Of a stretch of DNA of 64,000 nucleotides, positions 1-12,554 are shown one piece after another. The DNA is from Ceratodon purpureus (lineage: Eukaryota; Streptophyta; Bryopsida; Pseudoditrichales; Ditrichaceae). Below the pieces are notes generated by a model. It saw nothing but the letters and a program-made list of their open reading frames with translations, ran no database searches and had not been told where the DNA came from. The stretch covers positions 17,732,183-17,796,182 of the forward strand of contig CM026426.1 in the NCBI GenBank assembly GCA_014871385.1, given 5' to 3'. The number at the start of each line of letters is the position of its first letter. The first letter of the stretch is position 1. A program made the translations under genes and the position numbers.

Positions 1-261
1 ATAATCAAAGCTTTGGAAACCCAAACCCTTGAGCTGAAATCTGCTCTCTCAGGCATGCGGGATGTTGTTAACAATAATAGCAACAACAACTACGGTTACA
101 ATAACAGCAGCTCGGAATTAACTCCTACAACAACACTTGGTTCTATCCGCCTCGCCAAGGCGCTAGGTTGGCCCAGACTGCGCCCAGATTGTGCTCAGAT
201 TGCACTCCAGAAGCGCTGCCTCATCCTTGGTGAGCTCTCTCCCGACCCATGTTTACTTTAG
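1..261 (+). CDS. Partial exon, product unknown, Asn/Ser-rich
   Basis: The frame beginning at base 1 is open and runs off the left edge, so the start lies outside the window. It opens with a short amphipathic stretch (ALETQTLELKSALSGM) that could end a coiled coil. An Asn/Ser/Thr-rich low-complexity segment encoded by repeated AAC/AAT triplets follows, then about 35 unremarkable residues to a TAA. A splice donor near 231 (TTGGTGAGC) could end the exon earlier. I do not recognise the family. The following 200 bases look more like leader or intron than code. Confidence 0.3.
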   Translation: MIKALETQTLELKSALSGMRDVVNNNSNNNYGYNNSSSELTPTTTLGSIRLAKALGWPRLRPDCAQIALQKRCLILGELSPDPCLL

Positions 262-2050
262 GCAACCAAAGTTGCTAGCTTGGTGGAGTCGTGGACTGTG
301 TCTGCCTGGACTTTGTGGTGTTCGTTGGTTCAGTTGCACCGCTTAAGCTTTTTCGTTTGCACTTGTGGACTCAGCTTCACTGCTCTCGTCGGGTTCCAGT
401 TTCATGGAGTGAGGCTCCCGGACGATAGCCGTGCGACTCGACATTTCTCGTAAGTCATTCCGCTCTCAATCCCTCGCTTGCTTGTGTTGATCCAATTCTG
501 GAGGATGTTCACTGGGAGCTTGACTAGGAGTTTGTTGGAGTTTGTGGTGTTTTGTGCTCTTGGTGATATTGCGGTGGAATGAGTTGAATGGCCATTCTGG
601 TTATGGTACTGTGAATGTGTTTGATTAGCGACGTGGAGTGTGGGGGAGCATTTCTGTTATTTGTCGAGGTTTTTCTGGGAGTTTTGTTTGTGGCGTTCGT
701 GGTAGTTGGAAGGTGCACTGTGTTGGATTGGTTTGACGTTAGGGTGATGGAGTTTTGAGCTGTTGTGAGATGGTGGATTAGAGAATGAATGAATAGAGAT
801 GTGAGTTGTGTGAGGTGTATTATATGGCATTTTAAAGGGGAGTTGGAATTAGGTACAGTGCCGGAGGGGTCCGCCATTTGGAGGATCCAATTGTTTTACT
901 GTTTGAGCTATGGCTTTGAAGCTCATTCTGCTGTTTGAGCTGTTGTTATCTTCTGTAGATAGGATTTTGAGATTTATTTTTTTAATATATTTTTTAAGTT
1001 TGTTTTTCCTCTCTTTTGTTGAACAGTCACTGAGTAGTGGATTCTGGTGTAGGTCTTGGAGCGGTTTGGAGATTTGTATTTTATTTATATTTTTAATTTG
1101 TGATTTCTTAGAGTGTTGTGAGAATTTAGAAGGATCTGTTGACATTGCTATGGTCACAGTGTTGATTATGAATTGCAATGATTGACTGTCAACGATTCTT
1201 GAAATGCACTTAGGTTTTGTTTTTTTGTGGTTCCACTTTCACAATTGGTGAACATATTGACTGATTGAGAATCATCTGCTGTATCACATTAAGGAGCTCA
1301 AGAGGATAGAATGGCGCCAGTGAAGTGTTTGCAATTGCAAGCTCAGACTCTATGCTCTGGACATCACGTTTGTTGTTTCTAAATCATCAATTTGAGGAAA
1401 ATCCATTTACAGTATCTCATAAGTTCTGTTGCAATAAAAATTCCATTTTTTTTTTTTTTCAAAATTTCAGATCTTTGTTTCTTTTTTTCCATTTACTATT
1501 CCAAAAATATATACTATTCAATATATTATTGCAAATTACTACTCAATAAAAAATAAATTAAAATACAAGTATTAATATGAAATTAATTTTTAGTATTTAT
1601 AAATTTCAAAATAAAAATTGATATTACTAAATTACATAGAGTGCTAATGTAAATTTTTACTAATTTTTTATTAGAGTTATCTTAAAATTGTAGATGGATT
1701 AATACAAATTTATTTACACACTTAAAAGAAGGTTCTTGTATGCCTAAACCATATAATATGTTGACTGTAATATAGAATATGCTGACTGTAAGTCAATTGT
1801 GCTTGCACACACTTCTGGTGGCTAACTGAACACAGTCTTATAAGCCAACATCATAGTCATGAACCTGTAATTAAGTTCACTAGGGTATATACACCATGCA
1901 GTATATGTTCGTGGGATTCAACAAAGACAGCCGTGTAAAATAAACCAGTACTGTCTATGTGAATTCAAAATCCATCACAGAGGAATGGATATAATATACT
2001 TCATATTTAATTTTAAATTTTCTAAAAGTCCTTAATATTAATCTAATGAC
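262..2050. other. Non-coding stretch, no supported gene
   Basis: Bases 262-900 are G/T-rich, like a plant 5' leader and first intron, with a good donor (CTCGTAAGTC) near 450. Short open frames occur on both strands, but none has family resemblance or codon bias. Bases 1440-2040 become strongly AT-rich and lead into the Helitron-type terminus at 2079, so at least part of this stretch may be Helitron body. No 5' Helitron end was recognised. Confidence 0.4.
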
Positions 2051-2079
2051 AACGTGCTCAACGGCACGGGTCCCACTAG
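2051..2079 (+). mobile_element. Helitron-type 3' terminus (copy 1)
   Basis: The segment has a 5-bp stem (CGTGC...GCACG, 2053-2068) with a six-base loop, seven bases further on CTAG, and then a T. A small hairpin just before CTRR, inserted next to T, is the diagnostic 3' end of Helitrons. The same 30 bases recur exactly at 6091-6120, so this is a repeated mobile terminus. The matching 5' TC end was not located. Confidence 0.65.
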
Positions 2080-3760
<1,681 letters not shown>

Positions 3761-5590
3761 TCCTAGGACTTCGGTGAAGACTGATGAGTACATAATCCTG
3801 TATCTAATACGACGGAGGGTGGTGAAACGCAACCCACAAACCGATTATCTTGTACATAAAATATGACGGCAACCTCCTAAGTTGCAAACGTGTACCATAC
3901 TGACAGATGGGTAACCAGCTGGAAGCAAGCTGTTGGAGTGACAAATTTTCTCCCGATTTACTAGATACATAGATTTGTAAATGAAGAGTGGGAAGGGTTC
4001 GAGAAGAGATGAGGTAGACATGATGTTCATGTCTACAAAGTGTATCATATAATAGAAGAGGAATGCACTTACCTGCAGGCACCTTACATAACATTCAGTA
4101 GAAGGTGCACTTACATCCAAAACCAAATAGTGGTAGGAACTGTGGGGTAACCTGCACATGCGATTTCAGAATAATGCTTCTGTCTAGCAAGGCTTGATTG
4201 ACACATCACTGATATGAATGTGTCTTGTATCCGACTGTCGCTACTCAATGACACTGAAATTGATTGAATCTTTTTCTTTGTGCAAACACTGTCTAGAAAT
4301 ATAGACGTTAAGAATGATTCTTGTGTTAGAAATTCCTTCGTTTTGAAGCAGAGACTCCAGACAGCCAGAGCCAGCAGAGTAGATTGATACATTTGCATGC
4401 ACTTTGTCTAGACATACACAGAGGCAAATTGACCATTTTCTTGCACAAACTCTAGCTCAGAACGATCAGTATGTCGCTGTGCGTATGCAATCTGGCATTG
4501 TATCATACAGGGTAACTCATAAATTTCATGTCGTTACGAAACATAATATCTGATGTTTTCCGGGGGCACCTAGATTGCAAGGTATGATGGGCAGCGCTGT
4601 TCTTGTAAGACATAGTTGCTTATAATTCAGAAACGATGTTGAGTAGCTGTGTCTACGCTGTGAACAACACACTTGGTATTTTGAACACCTGACACTGAAA
4701 GGCTCAAAGTAAATCTATGTACTACTGAGTGCAATTGGATGTGGGGCTGCTTTAAAACTACACTTCACTGTGTATCTATTTGTGGGTAGTATATACTAAC
4801 AACATGTGCCCAACGACATATTTATGCGAATCCCTGAATTCACCTCTCAAATTCAACGACACTGAAACCTGAAGAGACTTGCAGAAAGGACGAGAACAAA
4901 TTTATAGCATCAGCTTTAGAGAGGTCAGGGTTTCTTTGCTAAACTCACGTCCTTCTAATTCAGCCTGTTCTTTGAATGCCTAATCTGAGAAGTATTTCCA
5001 CTAAGATAACTGAACCATTATCATCAGAAGTGAGCATAATTTATCCCAGCTCCCTCTCATAGGCAGCTCAAGTCTACCAGAGAGCAAGTCTTGTTCCAGT
5101 GTTTCTCAGTGTTGAGCTCATTTTTACACAATAGGTGATATCTTGCGGAGCTTAGAAACTTGAAGGCAAACTCGAGAGACGGTGGAGTCTACGGAGTTGT
5201 TCTCGAATCCATCCCGTTCAAGGTCTTCCCAAGGATCAACTGAAAACGAGCCATGGTTCACTCAAGAATAATTTTGTTCTAGAACAAGAAAGAGAGTGAC
5301 ATACAATATTATTAAGTAGGGCTGGTAGAGTTGAGTTATTTGAAGAATCGATCAAGATGTTTGCCATGTCTGAAAGTCTCGGCGTGTGGAGAAAGTTACC
5401 GGCTGATGGCCCCTGGACCAAGACGGAACACGATTCCCTTGTTGATCATACTCACCTGCCTGCTCTGTGAAGACAATGAACTGCTTGTTTGTGTTGTTTA
5501 CCCAGATCACTTTGGTTCGGGATTCTGGATAGCTTGGCCCACCGAATTTGGAAACATATTGCTGATGACACCTTTTTTTATTTAATTAAT
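3761..5590. other. Non-coding stretch, no supported gene
   Basis: Short open frames on both strands have no family resemblance and average composition. This may be the 3' flank carried along with the GapC fragment. Nothing else was seen until the TTTTGA repeat at 5600. Confidence 0.4.
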
Positions 5591-5599
5591 TTATTTCAC

Positions 5600-5637
5600 A
5601 ATTTTGATTTTGATTTTGATTTTGATTTTGATTTTAA
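5600..5637. repeat. TTTTGA hexanucleotide repeat
   Basis: About six perfect tandem copies of ATTTTG at the start of a strongly AT-rich segment that runs to the Helitron-type terminus at 6119. Confidence 0.8.
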
Positions 5638-6009
5638 GAAATTCCAAATATTTCACTAAATTTTGTGTAGCATGTTTGACAAAATAACAAATTTTTCAAC
5701 ACCTCTGCTCATTTTAAAAAAATTATTCATGTCAAACCTACACGGCACCTGTTCTTGCCCGTGGGTTACAAGCTCCAGACTCCTCCTGACGCACCCAAAT
5801 GTGCTAAATTAGGGCATTTAGTAAGCTTTAGTTTTTTTGTAGTAGAGTCACGGTTGTTAATATTAGACTTACTAAGTTTTTAAATTTTCTTATAGACATT
5901 TCCATATGAATTTTTATAAACTTTAAACCACATTATTCCAACATTGAATGATTAAGATATTATATATTTATTTATTTTTAACATAAAAATTCATAACATT
6001 AAACTAATA

Positions 6010-6120
6010 TCAATGTGGTCAATAGCACATGTCCCACTATCTACTACAATGCATGTTGATGAATGTTATGGCCTCAAACAATCCAAGCTCAACGTGCTCA
6101 ACGGCACGGGTCCCACTAGT
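6010..6120 (+). mobile_element. Helitron-type 3' terminus (copy 2) with a degenerate terminus just upstream
   Basis: Bases 6091-6120 repeat the terminus at 2051-2080 exactly: a CGTGC/GCACG hairpin, then CTAG (6116-6119), then T. About 75 bp upstream, 6010-6040 is a diverged version in which CAACGTGCTC is CAATGTGGTC and GGGTCCCACTAG is ATGTCCCACTAT. The AT-rich sequence before it (about 5560-6010) is probably element body. Stacked old and new termini suggest an end replaced or bypassed by read-through. Confidence 0.6.
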
Positions 6121-8754
6121 TTATATACAAATATAGAAGTAAACTCAGTTTGTATCATTGAAATTGGTGTTTTTAAATAAAGTGTTGTTTTGAAATAAAA
6201 ATGAAATAGCTGTCTTTCGTATTTAAAGTGGTGTATGCTCGTGTTATAAAAAAACGTGAAGATTCTATAATTGAAACAAATCCATTCATTTGCATATGAT
6301 TCGTAATTTGGGCTTACATTCTGAAAATGATTGGTGAATGCAATAATCTAATTTTTAATTGAAGTGCTTTAAGAAATTCATTTTCATGACCTAAGGTATG
6401 CCTTAAAATTTTTGATAAAAAAAAGATCATCTTAAAATTTAATTTGAATGTGACTTGAAATGAATTTGTTTTCAAAATGATTGTATATTAAACCCTAAAG
6501 CTTTTCAAATGACCTGTTAATATGGCTCGCGATGAAAAGTTTATGTTCTAAACTTTGTAGATTGCTTTATAATTGTAAATGATTTAAAAAAATAATAATT
6601 ACATTTTATATAATACATTTACAGTTTTACTTATGTATTTAATAACTGCGAACCAAATCATCTTGCAGAAAATATTGTACTTAGTAAAATATATGTACAT
6701 ATTGGGGTGTGCTGTAAAGGTGTTACATGAGTAAGATGTAATATCTTGAAAAAGTGATGTTTCCAAATGTTTAATTAAAATTTTTTATTAGTTGCAAAAG
6801 TGTAGTTGAAGCAGATAAAAGGATACCTTTTTAAATATTTTTAAAAAGGAAACAGAGTTATAAACCAATAGAATTTGTATAAATATTTTTTGGGTTTTTC
6901 ATAAAATAGTGTAAGCATTGTGGTATATATTGTAGATTTAGTTTTTTCTTGAAATGATTTTGTAATTTTCTATTTTTTGGAAATAGATACTATTGAGTAC
7001 TTTATATTCTATATTACGAAAGAAATGTGGTAGACTCCGTTTACAGTGTAGTTCTTTTTTTCAGATTGTAGTGTGCATGAAATTTGGGGGTTTCAATTTT
7101 TGGGTTTGAATTTGGTGATTTGAACTTGGTATTTTTAATCTGGGGGTTTTGATTTTGGCGTTATAATTTGGGGTTTAAAATTGGGGGCTTTTATTGATGA
7201 ACCCCACCGTCCTTTTGTGAACCCTGTCCGCGTACATAACTCTTAAATCGTACCGGCGCCGCTAACACTTAATCCCTACCGTCAAAGAACATTTCTTCGC
7301 CCTTTCTCCTCCGCGCTAGTGTTTGGTGCTCATTGTCCACTTGGCTTCTCTGCCCACATTGGTCGTCCACCACCGCATTTGTCGGATCTAAGCTGTCGGG
7401 AGGCATGTCCCCCATCTTCGCTGGGTTGTCCTCCGTCTCCGTTGGATTCTCTAGTATGTCGTGTGTTGGAGCAGGGTGTAATTCTGTTTTGCAGGTGGTG
7501 AAGGCCGAGAGCCCGCTGTCTCGATGAGGGCAGACTGCGTGGATGAGTAAAGGTGTTCTCCGAGCCTCTTCTCCCGAAGACACAGCTTGTGCACCGACGC
7601 TGGTAGACGACGGAACGCATTCAGCGATTGCGGCAGAAAGGTAAGTTTCCTATTTGCGCCTCGCATTCCTCCTCCATGCCAAAAGTATTAGTTTTCTGAA
7701 AAGTTTTGATTCGTTTCTGGAGCACAATCTGTTGGCAAAGGACTTGCGTGACATTTCGTTACAGCACATAAGGTTCTTGCGTTGAGGGGGTTTTGAATGC
7801 TTGTACTGTTTGCTGTTTTGATGTGTGGTTTTAAACTTCTGAAGTTCTCTTGGTTTGTCGTGGACTGTCTTTCGTGAAGGACCAGATTGAGAAGGATGTG
7901 TTTAGAGAGGACTCTAGGTCACCGATTGTTGCAGAGGTCGATCTTGCTCAATATCTGTAAGCGCATAGTGTCTGTGATTTGGGGGGGACGGTGAGTGTCG
8001 TAGTTGAAATTGTAGTTTTTTTTAATGAAGTTGTCAATCTTCCATGTTCTCCAATCAATGTAGTACGTGAATAAGTCGCTTGGGCATCAGTGTAGGAGAT
8101 AATTGTAAAACATCCAAATGAGTAATGTTCTTGTATTCCTAAGTTCCTGTATTCCTAAGTTCCACCCGGAGACGCCTGAAATTTAAATGTAAAATAAATT
8201 TCACTTCAAATACGTTTCCAAACATTATGTTAAAAGTCGTTCTGTACTAATGTACGCGGTCGTATTTGCTGAAGATACAATCAGCTACATGAAATAGTTG
8301 TAGCAAACCGTATTCACTCATTACCCGAACTCTGTTCTTGCTATTCAAATTCTCGTACTCTAGTTAATTGACCACGTTTTTCTTGTTATGTGTTGATTCT
8401 GTGATATTGTAGAGCTCACTGAGAGGGTAGTTGCAGGAGCGCCTTCAGGGTCGTCATTTGTCTTCCGCTTTCAGTAAGGAGCGGCTGCTGACCACTTTCC
8501 AGTGAGTGACTTGGTCTTTTATTGAATTTCTCTTCTCTACAGCATCAATCTCATCCCATGTTGGATAATGAGTTCAAACTCTTAAAAATTCTAAGTGCAT
8601 AAACATTAACTTGGTGCTAAGTCCTTGTAGTTAGAGGGTCCTAACCAGAGTTCAATAGCTATACTAAGTGCATTTCTAGTTGGAGTTGTAGAATTCTGTA
8701 GTCAACTACCTATAGATAGAGAAGAGGTATTTATTTCTTTTTCTCTATTCAACT
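6121..8754. other. AT-rich spacer followed by a leader-like region
   Basis: 6121-7070 is AT-rich with no supported reading frame. 7080-7195 has several G-rich motifs of the type GGGGGTTT, not a clean telomere repeat. 7200-7660 is GC-richer with open frames on both strands and a donor-like CAGAAAGGTAAG near 7640, so it may be a first exon or 5' leader of the gene beginning at 8755. 7660-8750 looks like intron or leader, with polypyrimidine/AG sites near 8450. Confidence 0.35.
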
Positions 8755-9651
8755 ATGACAGGGAGCGAGCGGCGTCCATCATTTTCACTTCGAGGTACTA
8801 TGAAGACTGTGGTACAATACCACCCGGACCCAAAGGTAACTTTTCCTGCGGACACCGTGCAGGAGGGGAAGTTTGTTGTGCTGCATTCCAACATCCCACG
8901 GCCACGGATGTGGAGTCTAGAGCTTTGCAAAGTTGCACAAAAGGAAGAACTCAACTTTTTCCTAACGATGGCGGTGGATGGAAAAGCAACGACAGGGGGG
9001 GACCCTGTGTGGGTGACCTTCACGTCCATCGCTGTTGTTGATGTGCGGTTTTATGATGAAAAGTTATTCTTCTGGCTTCTTACCCACGATGGTGCTCCTG
9101 TGACGTTGATTGTCAATGAAGACGATGACCGGTTTGCAGCTGTACACTTTGTCGACAGTATGAGGGCTGCCCACGGCTTGTGTTTGCAGCGCGGAGTAAC
9201 GGGATATCTGCTTCTAGGAAATGTTGAGAGTGTGGACCTTCATGGATCGTATCGTGTCCTCCATCAAATGGCAAAACAATACCTTACGAAGGTGGAGAAG
9301 ACCAACGACATGCTTAACCGGGAGTATGTCGCTCATACTCCCGTACAGCCTACTTCAAGGAGAGAGCGTGCACCCGTAACCGGTAGTAGCATCCCGCGAC
9401 CATGTAGCAGAGATGTTGACCATAATGGAGCATCTTTCACCAAAGATGCTGAGTTGTCCACGCCGGCATGTTCGTTGCAGCAAACCCCGTCCGCACCGTC
9501 AGAGTCCTCTGAACCACTCGCCTCACCGACAGAGGATTGCCGGCCCATGCTGCGGCTTAGGCAGGTTCTGCAGAAACACCAACTGCTCCATGACCTGGGC
9601 GGTTACGGCGGCGAAAAATTGTGTCATCAAGGGGAGGTGCAACCCGTGTAG
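8755..9651 (+). pseudogene. N-terminal part of a large unknown gene (exon 1 block)
   Basis: An open frame from ATG 8755 gives 298 residues of globular-looking sequence (beta-rich with regularly spaced hydrophobics: VTFPADTVQEGKFVVLHSN, FYDEKLFFWLLTH) and then a Ser/Pro/Thr-rich linker. I do not recognise the fold. The frame meets TAG at 9649, while the next frame, open from 9594, carries the rest of the protein. No splice pair restores phase between them. A one-base indel near the A-run at 9613-9618 would explain this. Codon use and GC are like the later exons, so I treat it as the 5' end of the same gene. The true start could be further upstream. Confidence 0.5.
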
Positions 9652-10658
9652 GTGCAAGGACACGGGGATGTGGCGGTGGATCAGTACCTTGCGCAAGCAA
9701 TGCAGTCGACGGCACTCAACAGGAGGAGCAGGCCGCGGAGGTTCCAGGAGGGGAGTCAACGGGTGGTCGTAGAGGGGGAACTTCCACAGGTCGGGCGAGG
9801 GGCCGCGGTCGTGGTGTCTCATCTGGGACTGTTGTCGGCGTTCAGGTGGAGGGCAGTGAACCAGGGGCATCTAATGCCCCTGAGGGAATTGGAGGAGAGG
9901 GTGCTGGCGGTCGCGGAGGTGAGGGTAGCTGCAGGGCAAGGGGACGCCCTTCCTCTGGGACAGGAGGACGACCCCCGCGGAATCAAGCTCTCAGCACCGT
10001 GGACCCTCCACAAGTAGCAACTACATCTACGCCAGGACGGGTCACGAAGAGAAAAAGCGAAGAGGACGATGCCCCCTTCCAGTTCAGCCAAATGGACGTC
10101 CAGAAAGTGAATGAGGAGCGAGAAGAGTTTTCCAAACTCGTCAGTCCCTTGTTCATGTTCGGGGCGCATGATTACAAGCAGGTTGACATTGACCACATGC
10201 AGCCACCACCTGATGGATTTAGGATTCGACTGTTTCATCAGTCACTGTGTGAGAGCCTAAAGAATTTTTTCCTCACTGTTTTCATCCCACCTCAATTGAT
10301 TCTCACTCTCATGCCCATCTGCGAGAAGAAGCCGTCGTCATGGGAGGAGGTGAAGAACGGTAAATTCTGCATCATCAATGGTCAACATACATGGGCCGCA
10401 GCGAAAGAATTAGTGGCGCACCCTCAACTTTCTGAAGAACGAAAGACGGTGCTGAAGAATTGGAAGTGCAACTTCATCTGGAGCGTTGACGAGGTCGAGG
10501 TTATGGCTTTGTTGGAGAGAATTAACCACACCAACTCGCTGCAGTGGAATTTCCCAGACATTGTTCTATACCTGCAGCACGCATGAAAAATTTGGGACCT
10601 AGCTGGACGTCCGCAGCCAGTAGTGGTGGGTCAACGAGCTCTCCGTGAAGGAAATGGG
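9594..10658 (+). pseudogene. RG-rich linker plus ParB-like GQHT domain (exon 2 block)
   Basis: The block opens with an Arg/Gly-rich low-complexity stretch (GRARGRGRG, GGRGGEGSCRARGRPSSG), typical of nucleic-acid-binding tails, then a basic KRKSEED patch. A folded segment follows (about 10100-10580) with FCIINGQHTWAAAKELV near 10365-10415. That resembles the ParB/sulfiredoxin-like core motif (V.dG.HR..A), with GQHT in place of G.HR, and is preceded by LFHQSLCESLKNFFL in the expected helix position. TGA at 10584-10586 interrupts the frame. Beyond it, coherent coding (KIWDLAGRPQPVVVGQRALR) continues to a donor GGG|GTACTG at 10658. CGA-to-TGA would explain the stop. Function is unknown; nuclease or NTPase activity cannot be claimed. 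Confidence 0.5.
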
Positions 10659-10799
10659 GTACTGTTGCATGGAAGGTACTGCTGTTACCCTTACGGCCTA
10701 CTAATTTCTTTTTTGCATAATTTTGCGTTAATTCATCGTTCTCCACTTCTTAGTGGTCCAATGGTATTCTAAAATTCGTTCTCCTTGATCATGTGTAGG

Positions 10800-11384
10800 G
10801 CGTTCGAGACCGAGTTGTCTCCATTTTTAATTCCATGTATGGAATGAAGAAGAGCAAGAAGTGGGCATCTTTTCAAGGTGAACTTATGATCATCACCTCT
10901 TCCGACGATGTCTGGAAGCCTATGATTCGAGCCTTGCAGCTCTACGGTTCAGGTGGCTTGAAGGACCCGGATACGCAAGACCTGAGGATGAATGACAAGA
11001 AGTGGCTCGGTAAGAGCTATGCTGTGCCTCCCTTGTCGGCCTATACCTTTAAGACTCTTCGCGGCTTTGGTCCGTCATCCTTGCTAGAGCTCACAGAGAA
11101 GATTTTGGATGGAGTTGATGAAGAGGGGCGCGTTATTAAGGACAAAAATCCGAAGGTATTTCTTGGGAAGTTTAAACCCAAGAAATTCGCGGATATTGTG
11201 AGCCTTCCGGAGTGGATGGAACGAAAGCGTTTCAAGAATACAATGGTGATGGAGCTACACAGGAGAGGAGGCGTACCTCTCATCTGGACCGAAAGCGGAG
11301 ATGTGAACACCTTGGAGTGGAGGTCTTGGAAGTCGAAGTCAGGTTTCTTACGCATGCACATGGATGAACTCATTCGTCGAGCAG
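10800..11384 (+). CDS. Exon 3 of the ParB-like gene
   Basis: Acceptor TGTGTAG|GGC and donor GCAG|GTAATT bound a 195-codon open exon in phase with the exon ending at 10658 (phase 0). It encodes a basic region rich in Lys, Trp and Arg (MYGMKKSKKWASFQGELMI, ..FLGKFKPKKFADIVSLPEW). No stop occurs in it. I do not recognise the domain; the composition fits an alpha/beta nucleic-acid-binding segment. Confidence 0.55.
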
Positions 11385-11492
11385 GTAATTACACTCTTGC
11401 ACTCCCCTCTCTGATTCCAATAATGAGAGAACCTTGAGAAAGTGAGATGAATGTGCGGCTAATTGGTGTCCCTTATTCGCTCTGTATAGAAG

Positions 11493-11800
11493 AGCGATGG
11501 TTGAAGTCCAGGACTGACAGGCGGGGAGACTCGTCCAGCAAATTCGTGGCGGAGATATTGCGGGCGGCACGTGACAACGTGGGGGAGCAACGCTTGACGG
11601 AGTACATGTCAACTTCTCAGCACGGCAGTTTGTGGGTGGGATAATGGACTTGCGATTTATCTCGGATGTAGCTGAGGGTAGGTCATTGGTTAAAGACACG
11701 TCTCTCTACGCGGTTCTCTTCGACAAATTAGCTACAGACCCGTATGATGCGCTTCTGAATGTACCATATTGGATGGTGATAGGGGATGCATTGTACAAGA
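11493..11800 (+). pseudogene. Exon 4 of the ParB-like gene, frameshifted
   Basis: The exon starts at 11493 with phase matching exon 3 (G|AG = Glu) and reads RWLKSRTDRRGDSSSKFVAE. Coding then moves one frame near the G-run at 11579-11585, where VNFSARQFVGGIMDLRF and TDPYDALLNVPYW follow in the neighbouring frame to a donor AAGA|GTAAGA at 11800. The shift is best explained by a small indel in the G-run. A TDPY...NVPYW stretch superficially recalls the DPPY/W motif of adenine methylases, but the supporting SAM-binding motif was not found. Confidence 0.4.
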
Positions 11801-11873
11801 GTAAGATTACAAATATTCTCTATTATTAAATTTTCACAACACATTATATTGCTCAAATATTTTACCACTTGAC

Positions 11874-12260
11874 TTGACTTGGAATTTAACCAATCGTTTC
11901 TTCCCGGGACACGAGATCATTCTGTCCGAGTATATCTACACTACTGCAGAGTCCTCTTTTAACGGCTTGAAGGCTCACCACAAGGGAGGTTCGCAGACGC
12001 TGATCTTCATCTTACACGACAATAGAACTCCGGATTTCAAATTCAACTGGCCTAGCGAAGTGACCTCCCTGGATCCGCGCTTCTTGAGCAGGAAATCCTA
12101 CGTTGGTGAACAGAAACTCAAGGACTATCGAAATGAGCTGCGCATGGAAGTGTATATTCGTTTTGTCCAGGAAGTGAAGGGACTAAGCAACCTTACCGAG
12201 TTCGAAGAACTCAATTTCCTGACAGTCCTTGCGGGCCGCAAGCCTCTCATCGCGGTCATG
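11874..12260 (+). CDS. Exon 5 of the ParB-like gene
   Basis: An open block of about 129 codons ends at a good donor (GTCATG|GTAACA) in phase 0. It includes FFPGHEIILSEYIYTTAESS, GGSQTLIFILHDNRTPDFKF and a helical basic stretch (YRNELRMEVYIRFVQEV). No AG dinucleotide occurs in the 70 bases before the coding-looking start, so the acceptor is either lost or further upstream. Family not recognised. Confidence 0.45.
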
Positions 12261-12554
12261 GTAACATTTAAACAGAATTTGTTTACATTTTTGCGATTCC
12301 CTAGTCAACTGACTAGAAGATTAGAAGTATATTTTCTGTTTTTTTTCTAGGACCCTCCAAATCTTCTTGTGAATTGACCATGCATCAGAATCTTAGTTTC
12401 TAATATGTTTCTGGTACCACGCAAATCTTCTAGTCAACTGACTATGGATCAGAAGTGTATTTTCTAATTTTTTTGTGATGCCCTCCAAATCTTCTAGTCA
12501 TTTGACTATAAAGTTTAAGTGCAGTTTTTAATCAATTCCTAAATGCTCCTGCAG

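Noticed and set aside
7080..7195. Interstitial telomere repeat
   Set aside because: GGGGGTTT motifs are irregular and TTTAGGG is not tandemly repeated.
11630..11765. An adenine methyltransferase domain (TDPYDALLNVPYW)
   Set aside because: DPPY/W is not exact and no glycine-rich SAM-binding motif was found nearby, so the resemblance is too thin.
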